A stretch of 60,950 nt of DNA from a virus: positions 1 through 60,950 of the IMG/VR virus record IMGVR_UViG_3300044695_004133; one strand, given 5' to 3'. Position numbers and translations under genes: made by a program. Under the pieces are notes generated by a model. It saw only the letters and a list, made by a program, of their open reading frames with translations, had not been told where the DNA came from and made no database searches. This document shows, in pieces, positions 25,860 to 35,825 of this stretch (the first letter of the stretch is position 1; every line of letters starts with the position of its first letter).

Positions 25860-28510
25860 TATGCGATTCTCCATCCTTTTGCAGTATTTGAATATATTAA
25901 TTTCATAGCCTTATTGTTTACGTTGAAGATAAGGTCTTCCTCTACTCCTTGAATTCTTTCGCCATTTCTAGCTATAGTAAAGAAGTTTGTTGATGCATTT
26001 CCAGAAATATCTACTATCTCTACAACATGTCCTATTGCAGGTCCTGCTGGAAGTGTTAATGTTAATCCACCTACTCCACCGCCAAGTGCTGGTGTGTTAA
26101 CAAAAACTCTATCTCTATTTACTAGAAGCTTGTTAGCTGTTAAAATTTGCCATGGATTATATCCAGCGCTTACTGCTAGGGCTGATGCTGATGCAATATT
26201 TGATTCTTGATTTGTAATCACTCCTTCAAGAGAGGTTACTCTAGGATTAATATTGTCATATGTTGCCTGTAGTGCAGTATACTTATTGCTTAGATTTGCA
26301 ACTGCTGCCCCATTAGCTGTTCCGCTAACAAGCGTAATTGCTGCCGCTCCAGCATCATCAATTCTTTCAATTGCATTTGCGGTGGCTTCAACAACATCTT
26401 CTACGCCTAGTGCCTCAGATAAAGTAACTAAAGACTTTGACACATACAAAATCTGCTCTGCATTTAAGTTTGTAGATGTTAAAGCATTAATTTTTGTCTT
26501 GATTGTCTCAATTTGATTTGACAATGTAGCGTAGTTAGCTGAGCTTCCAAAGTCAGTTGTAATAATATTACTTGAATTTGATTGCTCACCCTCAGAAGAG
26601 CTTGTAATCGCTCTAACCTTAAAGGTGTAGGCTGTTGCTGGAGTAAGACCTGTCACAAGTATTGGGGATGTGGCTCCTGCACCTGATCCACCGATTGGGG
26701 TTGATGAAACAGTGTATCCAGTAATTGTCTGACCGTTAGTTACGGTTGGTGGAGTAAATGCAAGTACTGCAGTTGTTGCTCCAGTTTTTGAAGCAATTCC
26801 AACAGTTGGTGGTCCAGGAGGAGCACTGTCTGTATTTACAATATTACTTGCAGCTGATTCAGGTCCAGTGCCAACAGAGTTAACTGCTCTTACCTTAAAT
26901 GTATAGTGTGTAGCAGGAGTTAATCCTGTGAAAGTCATTGGCGATGTTGTTGATGAAGCAATAATGCCACCAGGGGTTGATGTACCAATGTATCCAATGA
27001 TTGCTGCGCCACCATTTGAAGCTGGAGCAGTAAACGCAGCAGTTGCTGTTGTAGATCCTGTTTTTGTTGCTGTTCCTATTGTTGGGGCATCTGGTGCAAA
27101 TACGTCTGCTGCGTCTGTTGTTATGCTGTTACTTGAAGCGGAAGCGTTTCCGTCTCCAACAAAGTTAGTTGCCTTTACGGTAAATGTGTATGATGTCGCA
27201 GGAGTTAATCCTGTAATAGTAATAGGTGATGTTGTTGATGAGGCAACGATGTTGCCAGGAGTTGATGTAACTGTGTAGTTAGAAATTGCTGCTCCACCAT
27301 TTGAAGCTGGTGGCGTAAATGGAATCCGTGCTGATGTTGATGTTAGCTTTACTGCTGTACCAACAGTTGGTACTCCAGGAACTGTGGCATCTGAAACAAT
27401 CTGATTACTTGGCGCTGAGGCAACAGATGTGCCAGCGGAGTTTGTAGCTGTTACTGTAAATGAATAGGCTGTTGCAGCAGTTAGTCCTGTAACTGTAATA
27501 GGAGATCCTGATCCAGTGGCAGTGACATTTCCAGGAGTTGATGTAACTGTGTAAGTAGTTACTGCTGCTCCATTGCTTGTAGCTGGCTCATTAAACGTAA
27601 CTCTTGCAGTTGTTGAGCTTAATTTAGTAGCTACAGGATTTAAAGGGGCGCTAGGTGCTGCTGCATCTGTTGTAATTGTATTACTTGCAGATGAGTTACT
27701 ACCAGCGCCTTGTGAGTTTGTTGCAAATACTACGAATGTATAATCTGTTCCAGGGGTTAGTCCAGTAACGGGAACTGTTCCGCTGCCTGCTTGAGAAAGT
27801 GTTCCAGTAATACCACCAGGAGTTGATATGGCAGTGTATGTAGTAATTGCATATCCGCCATCTGATGCTGGCGCTGTGAATGGAACATTTGCTGTTGTTG
27901 AACCAGTCTTTGCAGCAGTTCCAATTGTTGGTGCACCTGGGCTGTTAGGATTTACGTAATCTGTAGTTACAGCATTACTTGCCTGTGAGGGGCTAGAGGT
28001 ACCAATAGAGTTTGTAGCTGTTACCGTAAATGTATATTGTGTTCCTGAAGTCAGTCCCGTAATTGAAACTGGAGAAGATGTTCCAGTAGCTGTAATGCTA
28101 CCAGGAAGAGAAGTTACTGTATAACTAGTAACTGGCCTACCACCATTAGAAGTTGGTGGGAGAAATGCTAAAGTTGCAGTTGTTGTTCCAGTTTTTGTAG
28201 CTGTTCCAACAGTTGGAGCATCAGGAACAACAGCATCTGTTGTAATGCTATTACTTGGAGCAGAAGGACCAGATACGCCATCTCCATTTGTAGCCGTTAC
28301 AGTAAAAGTATATTCTGTTCCAGGGTTTAATCCTGTGACTGTAATTGGAGATGTTGCCGATGATGCAGTTATACTGCCAGGAGTTGATAAGGCAGTATAG
28401 TTAGTAATTGTAGAGCCACCATCATTAAGTGGTGCCGCAAATGCTACTGTTGCTGTTGTCGATCCAGTTTTGGTAGCCGTGCCAATTATTGGGACATCTG
28501 ATACTGCCAT
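25859..28510 (-). CDS. Fibre protein with seven fibronectin-III repeats
   Basis: 883 residues. Seven tandem domains of about 90 residues, each opening with a P-x-x-G-T-A-x-K-T-G/L-S type strand and closing with Y-T/S-F-x-V-x-A-T/V-N-x-x-G, cover residues 1-635. A coiled shaft (650-750) contains the module shared with the 24186-24509 product. The C-terminus (about 770-883) is a beta domain with ALGGGVGGLTLTLPAGPAIGH, a common fibre tip. FnIII domains on phage virions are thought to help loose binding to cell-surface carbohydrate. Confidence 0.85.
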   Translation of the reverse strand: MAVSDVPIIGTATKTGSTTATVAFAAPLNDGGSTITNYTALSTPGSITASSATSPITVTGLNPGTEYTFTVTATNGDGVSGPSAPSNSITTDAVVPDAPTVGTATKTGTTTATLAFLPPTSNGGRPVTSYTVTSLPGSITATGTSSPVSITGLTSGTQYTFTVTATNSIGTSSPSQASNAVTTDYVNPNSPGAPTIGTAAKTGSTTANVPFTAPASDGGYAITTYTAISTPGGITGTLSQAGSGTVPVTGLTPGTDYTFVVFATNSQGAGSNSSASNTITTDAAAPSAPLNPVATKLSSTTARVTFNEPATSNGAAVTTYTVTSTPGNVTATGSGSPITVTGLTAATAYSFTVTATNSAGTSVASAPSNQIVSDATVPGVPTVGTAVKLTSTSARIPFTPPASNGGAAISNYTVTSTPGNIVASSTTSPITITGLTPATSYTFTVKATNFVGDGNASASSNSITTDAADVFAPDAPTIGTATKTGSTTATAAFTAPASNGGAAIIGYIGTSTPGGIIASSTTSPMTFTGLTPATHYTFKVRAVNSVGTGPESAASNIVNTDSAPPGPPTVGIASKTGATTAVLAFTPPTVTNGQTITGYTVSSTPIGGSGAGATSPILVTGLTPATAYTFKVRAITSSSEGEQSNSSNIITTDFGSSANYATLSNQIETIKTKINALTSTNLNAEQILYVSKSLVTLSEALGVEDVVEATANAIERIDDAGAAAITLVSGTANGAAVANLSNKYTALQATYDNINPRVTSLEGVITNQESNIASASALAVSAGYNPWQILTANKLLVNRDRVFVNTPALGGGVGGLTLTLPAGPAIGHVVEIVDISGNASTNFFTIARNGERIQGVEEDLIFNVNNKAMKLIYSNTAKGWRIA

Positions 28511-28522
28511 TTTATACTCCTT

Positions 28523-31500
28523 TTATGCCTGAGCTTCTGTCCAAGATAAACGGGCTGAAATATCTCCAGATGTTAATCCTAGGTTTGTTGCGACGATTGT
28601 TAAAATATCTGGACCATTTGGGAATCCTGGTGCTTTAAAGTTTCCATCACCAGAAAGAATTGATGTTCCAAGATCCTTAACCTTTGACAAATCAAATGTT
28701 GTAGCTGAGTAGTTTGTACCACCAGTACCGTCGGTGTAGAAAGCAAACGCCTGATCTCCACCTCTGATTGTTGTTATAGGGTTGGTTACAGTAGAACCTG
28801 TTCTACCAGTATTATCATGGTAGATAACCTGTGCTAGAGATCCACCAGGGATTCTAATAGTTTCCCAATCGCCTGGAAGGTTTACTCCAGTAGGGAAAGC
28901 TGATGGGTTATATATACCCTGAATCAAGAATGCTCCCTGAGCAAGAATACCAAGCGAACTTAGTGCTAGCTGCATAGTGTTAAGAGTTTCTCTCTTACCG
29001 TAATTTCTTCCAATTCCATTATCTGCTGAAGGAGCAATTCTGATTGAAAGAAGTGGTCTTGCAATTGCTGAAGAACCAAAGCTCTGTGAAGCGGATCCTT
29101 GAGGGGTAACAATACTTGTTGGAATTGTAGTTCCAAATGGTATCGTGTACTGAATTGTATTGCTTGTTACTGCGCTTACTGTAAATGTTCCATTAAATGT
29201 TGAACTTTCTACAGCGCTTGAATTTGTTTGAGGCTGAGCAGTGTATCCATATACACCTGCAAGGATTACATCGAACTGGTTTGACGATGGCACTGCAGAT
29301 ATTGTTCTAATCCCGTTCAAGACACCAACTATTGCGGTAGTTTGAATCTGTCCATTTTGAAGGTTTCTAGAAAGAACTGAATTTGATATAGTTACGTTTT
29401 GGTCTTGAACAAAGTTGTGAGAACCCTGAGTTGTAACTCTTATTGTAGATGCAGAAGTTCTTACAATACTTGTTATTGATGCTGAAGTATTTACGTCAGA
29501 AATTCTAATTGGATATCCAACCTGCAACTGGTGCGGTGCAGCAGTTGTTACTGTTGCAACACCTGATGTAGCAGACTTTGAAGCAATCTTTGCAATAACT
29601 TCACCAGAACCTGCAACGTTTACGAATCTCTGCATACCAGCGGTAAAGATAAAGTTCTTATCATCATCAAACTTACCGTCCATGATAACAGATGATCCCC
29701 AGTGGCTAATTACTGGAGCACAGGTATTTGTAATTGTTTGAACAGAAACTTGTGCAGTTCCAGTTCCATTTGTAATAGTATTATCTGGAAGATATGTTGC
29801 ATTGCTAGAAGATCCTGATAGCTGAACTGCCTGACCCTGTAGATAAGAGGTCATTGGCTGTCTTCTGTTAATATTAACAGGATATCCTTGTGCAATTGCA
29901 TTATATTCTCTATTAGTAATTGTATAAGAACAAATTTCAAAATTGGTGTCGTCTTTTATAACCAAGAATCCTTGGTCTGGCCAGAATTTAACACTATCAA
30001 CATACATAACAATCATTGTTGGGGATAATGGAGATCCAACAATTCCTGATGATCCCGCCTTTAGCTTTGTGCTAAAGAATGGTGAGTTAATAGCTTCATA
30101 TCTTGCTGGAAGGTTTCCAGAACGCATGTAAGCTTCTGTGTTTCTATTGTTGTTAGGCATCTTGTGGCAATAAACAATATTTCCTTCTGTGCCTCTAAAT
30201 CCGAATCTAATAAATCCCGCACCATACCATGTGTAGTCAATGTAGGCCATCTGCATCAATGCTGGGTCCAATGTGTATCCTGAAGGTCCCTTACCATCTA
30301 GCTTGTCTACGTTCCACTCGGTCTGAGGAACTCTAATTTCTTGAGTTATAACATAAGATGAGTTTGTTAGAGAATCTCCCTTATATGCAGGGCTAACCTT
30401 CATATTAGTGTCTGATGCAATTTCAATAACTGTGTAGTTTGCTCCCTTAATAACAATCTGGTCTCCGACCAGCAACTGCTTTCTGAATCTTGTATTTATA
30501 CCAGTAATTGTGTTTGAAAACTTAGTTGCAGCAATTTTACCAAAAAGATCTTTCTTAGAGAATCTTCTAACCGCATATAGGTATGTGCCATCGTATTCAA
30601 GGAAGAATCCGTTTTGGTCATTGTACATACCAGTTCTTGTTGCAGCACCTTCCCACTTGTAAACAGTAATTGTTACGTCAACTCCTCCTGGGAACTGATC
30701 AGTAGCAGTTAAATTTTGTGTAATAGGCATTATATATTGGAACTCATTTGTTCCTAAAACATTTGTAACCGTAAACTTGCCATTCCATGGGTTGTAAGTT
30801 CCTGCTGTTTGAACTCCGTCTACCTTAATTTTTGCTCCTGGTTGCATTCCGTGATCTTGAATTGTACGGACTGTTACAACCTGATTTCCAATCAAAACTC
30901 CAGCTACAGATATCTGATCTACGTCAAACGTAGGGGTAAACTTTACACCAGTTGAGAACTGAATTGACTTTCCTGACTGATATCTAAAGTGACGACGTGT
31001 TTGACGAATAACTCTTACTCCACAGACATTGTCTGTTGTTGAAAGAATAACTCCTCCATCGTGTGGTCTGTGCTGAACATAACCATTTGGCTTTGCATAA
31101 AGTCCTACGCCATTTGTGACAATTGGGTTAGAAACCTGTGAATCCATTTTAAACTTCATTTGATTTGGACTTGAGACGTTAAATATTCTCCAAGATCCCT
31201 TGATTGAGCAATTTGCATTCTGGCTTCCGATTAGAATTGGTGTTCCTGGAAGAAGTCCATGAGCTGTGCTTGTTGTAATTGTAATTGTAGATTGTGCTGC
31301 TCCGTCTGAGTTTGCAGACCATCCTTGAAGTCCGAGAGAATCGTTTCCGCCTGGAATGTGTGCGTTATCGAAGATTCCTCCACCAGTAACTGATGTAAGG
31401 CTTCCATCTGAAATTGATCCAGAAACAATTCCGCTTGCTAAATATGTAAATGTAAATCCGTCTGCGCTTACTGTTTCAACTGGGAAAGTTCCTTCAGCTA

Positions 31501-32083
31501 AAGGATTTTTTGTATCTTGAAGTGAAACAACATCTCCTGCAACAAGTTCTGTTGCTGGGCTAGAAACAACTACAGTAACTGTAGATCTTGGCGCTGCGCC
31601 ATCGCCAGTTACGCTTACTACGTCAAATGAGTTTCCGCCTGTTGCTCTAGAAAAGAATGATGGGTAATTTGATGTTAATACCAAGGCTTCCCACTTAGAG
31701 CTCTGAATACCATATTCAAAGTCTGTATCCATTAAAGATTGTGGTGGGGCGACTCTAAGTTTATTTACCGCATCCATAAGCGGCTCTGTAAATGTTACTG
31801 TTTCTGCTGGCTCGTCAACAATGATTGCAAGTTGATCGGTAGCAGCCATTGATGCACAGTTGTACTTAAGAGTAATAATTGTCTTTGGCTCATAGCCAAC
31901 TTCATTGTCTACTGAAAAAGATATTGCAGTTAAATTAGGATCGGAGAAGTTGTAGATGACCTTACCTTGTGTCGTATTTGTGATAAGCATCAATCGATCT
32001 TGTCTTACTATTCTTGGAATAATAATCTGATCTAATTCTGGCTTAAATACGTAGTATGCGTGTTCTATTTGTCTTCTTGACAT
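28523..32083 (-). CDS. Large virion structural protein (tail appendage)
   Basis: 1,186 residues without membrane segments. N-terminal strands (YYVFKPELDQIIIPRIVRQDR) and the phrase LMDTDFEYGIQSSKWEALVL (about 116-135) resemble large structural proteins of marine and freshwater phages (recalled, not searched). Repeats of the type H-G/Q-x-x-x-G-x-x-I-x-I/V recur four times (HGLLPGTPILI, HGMQPGAKIKV, HQLQVGYPIRI, HNFVQDQNVTI), so it is built from small beta units. A middle part (about 470-680) and the tail are unique. Probably forms a baseplate-side or fibre scaffold. Confidence 0.75.
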   Translation of the reverse strand: MSRRQIEHAYYVFKPELDQIIIPRIVRQDRLMLITNTTQGKVIYNFSDPNLTAISFSVDNEVGYEPKTIITLKYNCASMAATDQLAIIVDEPAETVTFTEPLMDAVNKLRVAPPQSLMDTDFEYGIQSSKWEALVLTSNYPSFFSRATGGNSFDVVSVTGDGAAPRSTVTVVVSSPATELVAGDVVSLQDTKNPLAEGTFPVETVSADGFTFTYLASGIVSGSISDGSLTSVTGGGIFDNAHIPGGNDSLGLQGWSANSDGAAQSTITITTSTAHGLLPGTPILIGSQNANCSIKGSWRIFNVSSPNQMKFKMDSQVSNPIVTNGVGLYAKPNGYVQHRPHDGGVILSTTDNVCGVRVIRQTRRHFRYQSGKSIQFSTGVKFTPTFDVDQISVAGVLIGNQVVTVRTIQDHGMQPGAKIKVDGVQTAGTYNPWNGKFTVTNVLGTNEFQYIMPITQNLTATDQFPGGVDVTITVYKWEGAATRTGMYNDQNGFFLEYDGTYLYAVRRFSKKDLFGKIAATKFSNTITGINTRFRKQLLVGDQIVIKGANYTVIEIASDTNMKVSPAYKGDSLTNSSYVITQEIRVPQTEWNVDKLDGKGPSGYTLDPALMQMAYIDYTWYGAGFIRFGFRGTEGNIVYCHKMPNNNRNTEAYMRSGNLPARYEAINSPFFSTKLKAGSSGIVGSPLSPTMIVMYVDSVKFWPDQGFLVIKDDTNFEICSYTITNREYNAIAQGYPVNINRRQPMTSYLQGQAVQLSGSSSNATYLPDNTITNGTGTAQVSVQTITNTCAPVISHWGSSVIMDGKFDDDKNFIFTAGMQRFVNVAGSGEVIAKIASKSATSGVATVTTAAPHQLQVGYPIRISDVNTSASITSIVRTSASTIRVTTQGSHNFVQDQNVTISNSVLSRNLQNGQIQTTAIVGVLNGIRTISAVPSSNQFDVILAGVYGYTAQPQTNSSAVESSTFNGTFTVSAVTSNTIQYTIPFGTTIPTSIVTPQGSASQSFGSSAIARPLLSIRIAPSADNGIGRNYGKRETLNTMQLALSSLGILAQGAFLIQGIYNPSAFPTGVNLPGDWETIRIPGGSLAQVIYHDNTGRTGSTVTNPITTIRGGDQAFAFYTDGTGGTNYSATTFDLSKVKDLGTSILSGDGNFKAPGFPNGPDILTIVATNLGLTSGDISARLSWTEAQA

Positions 32084-32092
32084 TATATTCTC

Positions 32093-32713
32093 CTAAAATA
32101 AATAACTTGTTGCTGCAAATTTACTGTTCAACTCTGTTTGAGTCAAAGTACTTGTATACTTTGGATAATATAGACCTAGGTTTAGCATTGCATCTACCCT
32201 AGCTACCGTTGTTTCCTTAAGTATATCATTAGCTAGTTCATTACCAGAAGGTCCAACTGCACCTGTTGCTCCAGTTAATCCCTGCTGTCCTTGTGGGCCT
32301 CTAATATTTCCCTGTAATGTCCATGTCGATGTAGTTGAATTATATTGGAACCAATCGCCCGTTGTTGTATTTAAATAATTATCTAAACCTAATTTGTTTG
32401 CTGGGTTTTGTGCTGTTGGATCTGCAATTCCAGTGAAATTATATGAACCTCTTTGTCCAGCTGTTCCTTGAGGTCCCGCTGCACCTGCAGCACCCGCTGG
32501 GCCCTGCGTTCCAGTAGGAAGACTAAAATTTAATATTGCCGCTGAAGATGTTCCGCTATTTGTAACAGTCGGTGCTGATCCTGAAGGTAATGTGTTTACT
32601 GCGCCTACAGATATTGTTGCTGCTTGTCCAGGTAAACCTTGAGGACCTTGTGCTCCTGGTCGTGATCCTGCTACTACAACCCAGGCCGTTCCATTCCAAC
32701 GCTTTAGTGACAT
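32093..32713 (-). CDS. Collagen-like tail fibre protein
   Basis: 206 residues with three collagen-like (G-x-y) stretches: GAQGPQGLPGQAA near residue 20, GTQGPAGAAGAAGPQGTAGQ near 70-90, and GPQGQQGLTGATGAVGPSG near 140. Between them are small beta units including GLDNYLNTTTGDWFQYNSTTSTW, a common fibre linker. Collagen triple helices form phage fibre shafts. It lies downstream of the prolyl-4-hydroxylase-like cassette. TATAAT at 32735-32740 may give a separate promoter. Confidence 0.83.
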   Translation of the reverse strand: MSLKRWNGTAWVVVAGSRPGAQGPQGLPGQAATISVGAVNTLPSGSAPTVTNSGTSSAAILNFSLPTGTQGPAGAAGAAGPQGTAGQRGSYNFTGIADPTAQNPANKLGLDNYLNTTTGDWFQYNSTTSTWTLQGNIRGPQGQQGLTGATGAVGPSGNELANDILKETTVARVDAMLNLGLYYPKYTSTLTQTELNSKFAATSYLF

Positions 32714-32734
32714 ATTATAATTCCTCCAAGTGTC

Positions 32735-32740
32735 ATTATA
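32735..32740 (-). promoter_or_regulatory. Possible -10 box before collagen-like gene
   Basis: Minus strand TATAAT, 21 bases upstream of the ATG at 32713, with GGAGG between. The -35 (TAGGAT at 17 bases) is poor, so this is tentative. Confidence 0.35.
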
Positions 32741-32752
32741 CTATAAATTTGT

Positions 32753-34519
32753 TCAAAATCCTATCCAAGACAGGACTTCTGAATCTGAGTTTGGGTACAT
32801 CTTTTTCCATTGATTATCAACAGATACATATATTGTTTTTTGTGAAACTACGTATATCATTGCCCCTGGATAAAGAGAAGCAGTAGGCAAATTTGAAAAA
32901 GCTTGAACTGACGCTGCTCCATTTTTAAATAAATCTTTATACTCTAAGTATCCCTCTTCGTTTGCTAGGTCTATCCAAAGATCTGTTTCTGCAGGCGTTG
33001 GAGGGGTCAAAGAGGAGACAATAGACTGTCCTGAAGTATCATCTAAGTCTATCCAAAGCTCTCCTGTGTAAGAAGGGGTTGCTGGCTCATTTGCACTATA
33101 TATTAATTCTGTTATCGGTTCATCTGTGTCAATCCAAAGAGTATCTGTATTATAATTTGCTGGGGCTTCTGGTCCAGCATAAATAAATTCTGTTGCGCCA
33201 GCATCATCATCAACGTCTATCCACAAATCTCCTAGAGTTGTTGCTCCCGCTGGTGGCTCGATAAGACCTACGAAAAATGTACTTGCTGGTGCAGAAGCAT
33301 CTGTTGGAATTAATGTGAGTCCGCCTCCACCACCGCCAGAACCAGATACTTCCTTCCACAATAAGCCGTCCCAAACATTTAGCTTGTTAAGAATTTTATT
33401 GTAGTAAATTTGTCCGTGTACTGGAGTAGTTGGTGCGGCATCTAAACCAATAATAATACCGTTTGTATAAGTATTCTTTGAGGTCCAGGTATTTGTAGTA
33501 GAAAGAGATAGGTCTGAGCTTATGTATTCCCAAGTTGAAGTTAAAGCATTCCATACTTTGAGGGCTCTAGTTGTGCCACTTCTAAATTCATCAGTGTCCA
33601 GCCAGAATTGACCGTCTGACGGAGATGATGGGGCAGAAGCTGACATAATAGCTTTAGACGGAGGGATTATTGTTTCTAGTATTAGCTTGTTTGCTTCATC
33701 ATCATAGGTTGCTGTAATGTTTGGATTTAAATTATGTACAAAAAGAGGAGCGATATAGTCTTGAGCCTGTTCTTGTGTTAATTGAGCAATTACTGAAAGG
33801 TTTACCCTATTAGTTGTATCATCATAAGTTGCAACTACATTTGTATGCCCATTATGTGCAAACATTGCTCCTGTTGTATCTGATATTGTCTCTGGGGCAT
33901 CAGCTATTGAAAGGTATGTGCTTGCTGCTGTTGTAATATTTAACTTTGTTGCTAGAGCGGATGTTATTGTTGTTGCAAAATTTGCATCGTCTCCTATTGC
34001 TGCCGCAATTTCATTTAGAGTGTCTAGCAGTCCTGGTGCTGAATCTACAAGGTTTGATATTGCGGTATTTACGTAGGTCTTATCTGCCATAACTGAGGTA
34101 TCTACCGCTAAAGTTATTGTGTTTGCAACATCATCATAAGTTTTTGTTATTCCGTTGCCTGCTGTCAAAGAAGTAGCAATTGCATCCATGACCTCTTCAT
34201 CGTCATAGGTAGCAGTTAAATTTATTTTTCTAGCAACATCGTCGTATGCTACTGTAATATTGTTATGGGTTCCAGTGGTAAGCAAGCCGCCGACAAGATC
34301 TTCCACCTCTTCAATATCTAGGATATTTGTTTCAAGTGTTTTGACCTTATAGTCTAAAGAGTTTGGGTCGGTAGAGTTATTGGCACCGACCTTAGACTCC
34401 AATGCCTCAATTGCATCGTTGGCATTTGCATGTTGGGCGGAATGGGAAACTTCCTCAACCGAATCATTCGGCTGTGGGTTAACTAGAACGTCTAAAGACG
34501 CTGGGAAATTTGTTGCCAT
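32753..34519 (-). CDS. Long tail fibre protein
   Basis: 588 residues built from repeated units of the type G-x-x-N-I-T-V-A/T-Y-D-D-x-x-x-K/N-I-N/T-L (residues 80-280), a widespread fibre-shaft repeat in marine and freshwater phages. Residues about 290-420 contain FWLDTDEFRSGTTRALKVWN and HGQIYYNKILNKLNVWDGLLW, typical fibre modules. Repeats of D-L/T-L-W-I-D-x-D (about 435-530) lead to a final YPGAMIYVVSQKTIYVSVDNQW tip. A glycine run separates shaft and tip. The first 60 residues should attach to the virion. Confidence 0.82.
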   Translation of the reverse strand: MATNFPASLDVLVNPQPNDSVEEVSHSAQHANANDAIEALESKVGANNSTDPNSLDYKVKTLETNILDIEEVEDLVGGLLTTGTHNNITVAYDDVARKINLTATYDDEEVMDAIATSLTAGNGITKTYDDVANTITLAVDTSVMADKTYVNTAISNLVDSAPGLLDTLNEIAAAIGDDANFATTITSALATKLNITTAASTYLSIADAPETISDTTGAMFAHNGHTNVVATYDDTTNRVNLSVIAQLTQEQAQDYIAPLFVHNLNPNITATYDDEANKLILETIIPPSKAIMSASAPSSPSDGQFWLDTDEFRSGTTRALKVWNALTSTWEYISSDLSLSTTNTWTSKNTYTNGIIIGLDAAPTTPVHGQIYYNKILNKLNVWDGLLWKEVSGSGGGGGGLTLIPTDASAPASTFFVGLIEPPAGATTLGDLWIDVDDDAGATEFIYAGPEAPANYNTDTLWIDTDEPITELIYSANEPATPSYTGELWIDLDDTSGQSIVSSLTPPTPAETDLWIDLANEEGYLEYKDLFKNGAASVQAFSNLPTASLYPGAMIYVVSQKTIYVSVDNQWKKMYPNSDSEVLSWIGF

Positions 34520-34539
34520 TTGCTTACACCTCTTCCCTA

Positions 34540-34545
34540 ATTATA
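34540..34545 (-). promoter_or_regulatory. Possible -10 box before long fibre gene
   Basis: Minus strand TATAAT, 20 bases before the ATG at 34519, with AAGAGG as ribosome site. No convincing -35, so tentative. Confidence 0.4.
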
Positions 34546-34567
34546 CCTTAAATGTTTCTTTACCTAT

Positions 34568-35218
34568 CTATAGAACTTTAGAAACCTGGCCCTGATACCT
34601 ACCATGATCTTGATGGTTTCTATCGTTATATGAAAACATAGTTACTGCAGAATACTTTATTCCAGACTTTACTGGTAAGGCGGCATGTGAAAAAAGATAG
34701 CTAGATGGGAATAGCACAATGTCGCCATATTGAGGAACATAGGTATAGTCAAAATGGGGGAAGTACAGCTCTCCACCCTCATAGTCGCTATTTAAATACA
34801 TAACAGTAGATACGTCGCATGAATAGCTTGGGCCGCTGTCTGGGTGTGTTTTAAAATGCTGTCCTTCTCCATAACGAACAAAGTTTATAGCTTCCATGTA
34901 GTGCAGTGTGTTCGTATTGTATGCTCTCATGTAATCCTTTAAACACTCTTGAAGCTTTTCTGTTATTTGATCATGAACAGATATTATTTCGTCAGATAGT
35001 TCATTCCCTGGCCTCAAAGAATCTCTTTTGATTTTAAAATCGACACAATCTCTGTAATCTAATTTTTGTACGTGGTCTCCAACTGTGGCAATCGACCACT
35101 TAAACATTGAGCTTTTACCTGAACTTAAGACCTTTTCTAGCCTTGCTGGAATGTTCATTGCTTCTGGCAAAGCGTTTCTATATATTTTTATTCCAATTGC
35201 TGGGGTGTCAATTATCAT
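34568..35218 (-). CDS. 2-oxoglutarate/Fe(II) dioxygenase, prolyl-4-hydroxylase-like
   Basis: 216 residues. The iron site is complete: His125-x-Asp127 in FKTHPDSGP and His178 in YLFSHAALPV, followed by Lys188 in GIKYSAVTMF for the 2-oxoglutarate carboxylate. GGELYFP (149-154) is the usual strand of the P4H fold. The family hydroxylates proline or other residues using O2 and 2-oxoglutarate. It is surrounded by fibre genes, two of which (32093-32713, 39653-40609) are collagen-like, so they are candidate substrates (inference). Confidence 0.88.
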   Translation of the reverse strand: MIIDTPAIGIKIYRNALPEAMNIPARLEKVLSSGKSSMFKWSIATVGDHVQKLDYRDCVDFKIKRDSLRPGNELSDEIISVHDQITEKLQECLKDYMRAYNTNTLHYMEAINFVRYGEGQHFKTHPDSGPSYSCDVSTVMYLNSDYEGGELYFPHFDYTYVPQYGDIVLFPSSYLFSHAALPVKSGIKYSAVTMFSYNDRNHQDHGRYQGQVSKVL

Positions 35219-35234
35219 AATATCTCCTTTTATT

Positions 35235-35825
35235 TTAGACTAAAGGTATCCACTTTTGTGAATACTGATTTTTTATTTCTGATAATGGGCTTACATAAAA
35301 CACTATTGATTTAAATCTATTAGAATAAACAATTTTATTGCCCGCTTCCGAAACAATAATTTCTCCAGGCTCTATCTCAAACTCTTCTTCATTAATTAGT
35401 AATCTTGTTTTTTCTGAGTCTAGAGAAATTATTCCAAACATTGAGGGTCTTGATGTACCACCAGCATCATACCATAAAGACGGGTCCTGGTCTTCAATTA
35501 ATGAAGAGTAAATAAAATATTTATTTTTTAAGTAGCTAAATTGATATTTTTCACATGCATTTTTTATTAATAGAGATACTTTTTGAAAAAGAAAATACAT
35601 TTGTTCGTCATGCATAAAAAATGGATTGTAATTATTTTTATCGTATACCTTGATATCTTTTTCATTAGAATGTGGGAAATCATAGAATTTTTCAGATTTA
35701 TCTAATTCATTTATTATTTTTTCATATAGGCCCAGTGTATCAAATTTATCTTTAACTGAGATTGTTTTTCTTTTTTCTCTGTATATAACGTTTTCGTTTT
35801 TATTTTGACTTTCTGTATTAATCAT
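35235..35825 (-). CDS. Putative double-stranded beta-helix protein, no iron site seen
   Basis: 196 residues. The C-terminal part (RLLINEEEFEIEPGEIIVSEAGNKIVYSN, RFKSIVFYVSPL) has the strand order of a cupin/2OG-oxygenase beta helix: substrate-like strand, PGEIIV turn, closing FYVSPL strand. The expected HxD is not evident (WYDAGGTSRP stands near its place), so an enzymatic role is doubtful. It neighbours a complete P4H-like enzyme and overlaps the next gene by 8 bases. Base composition is more AT-rich than the fibres around it, suggesting a cassette of separate origin. Confidence 0.6.
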   Translation of the reverse strand: MINTESQNKNENVIYREKRKTISVKDKFDTLGLYEKIINELDKSEKFYDFPHSNEKDIKVYDKNNYNPFFMHDEQMYFLFQKVSLLIKNACEKYQFSYLKNKYFIYSSLIEDQDPSLWYDAGGTSRPSMFGIISLDSEKTRLLINEEEFEIEPGEIIVSEAGNKIVYSNRFKSIVFYVSPLSEIKNQYSQKWIPLV

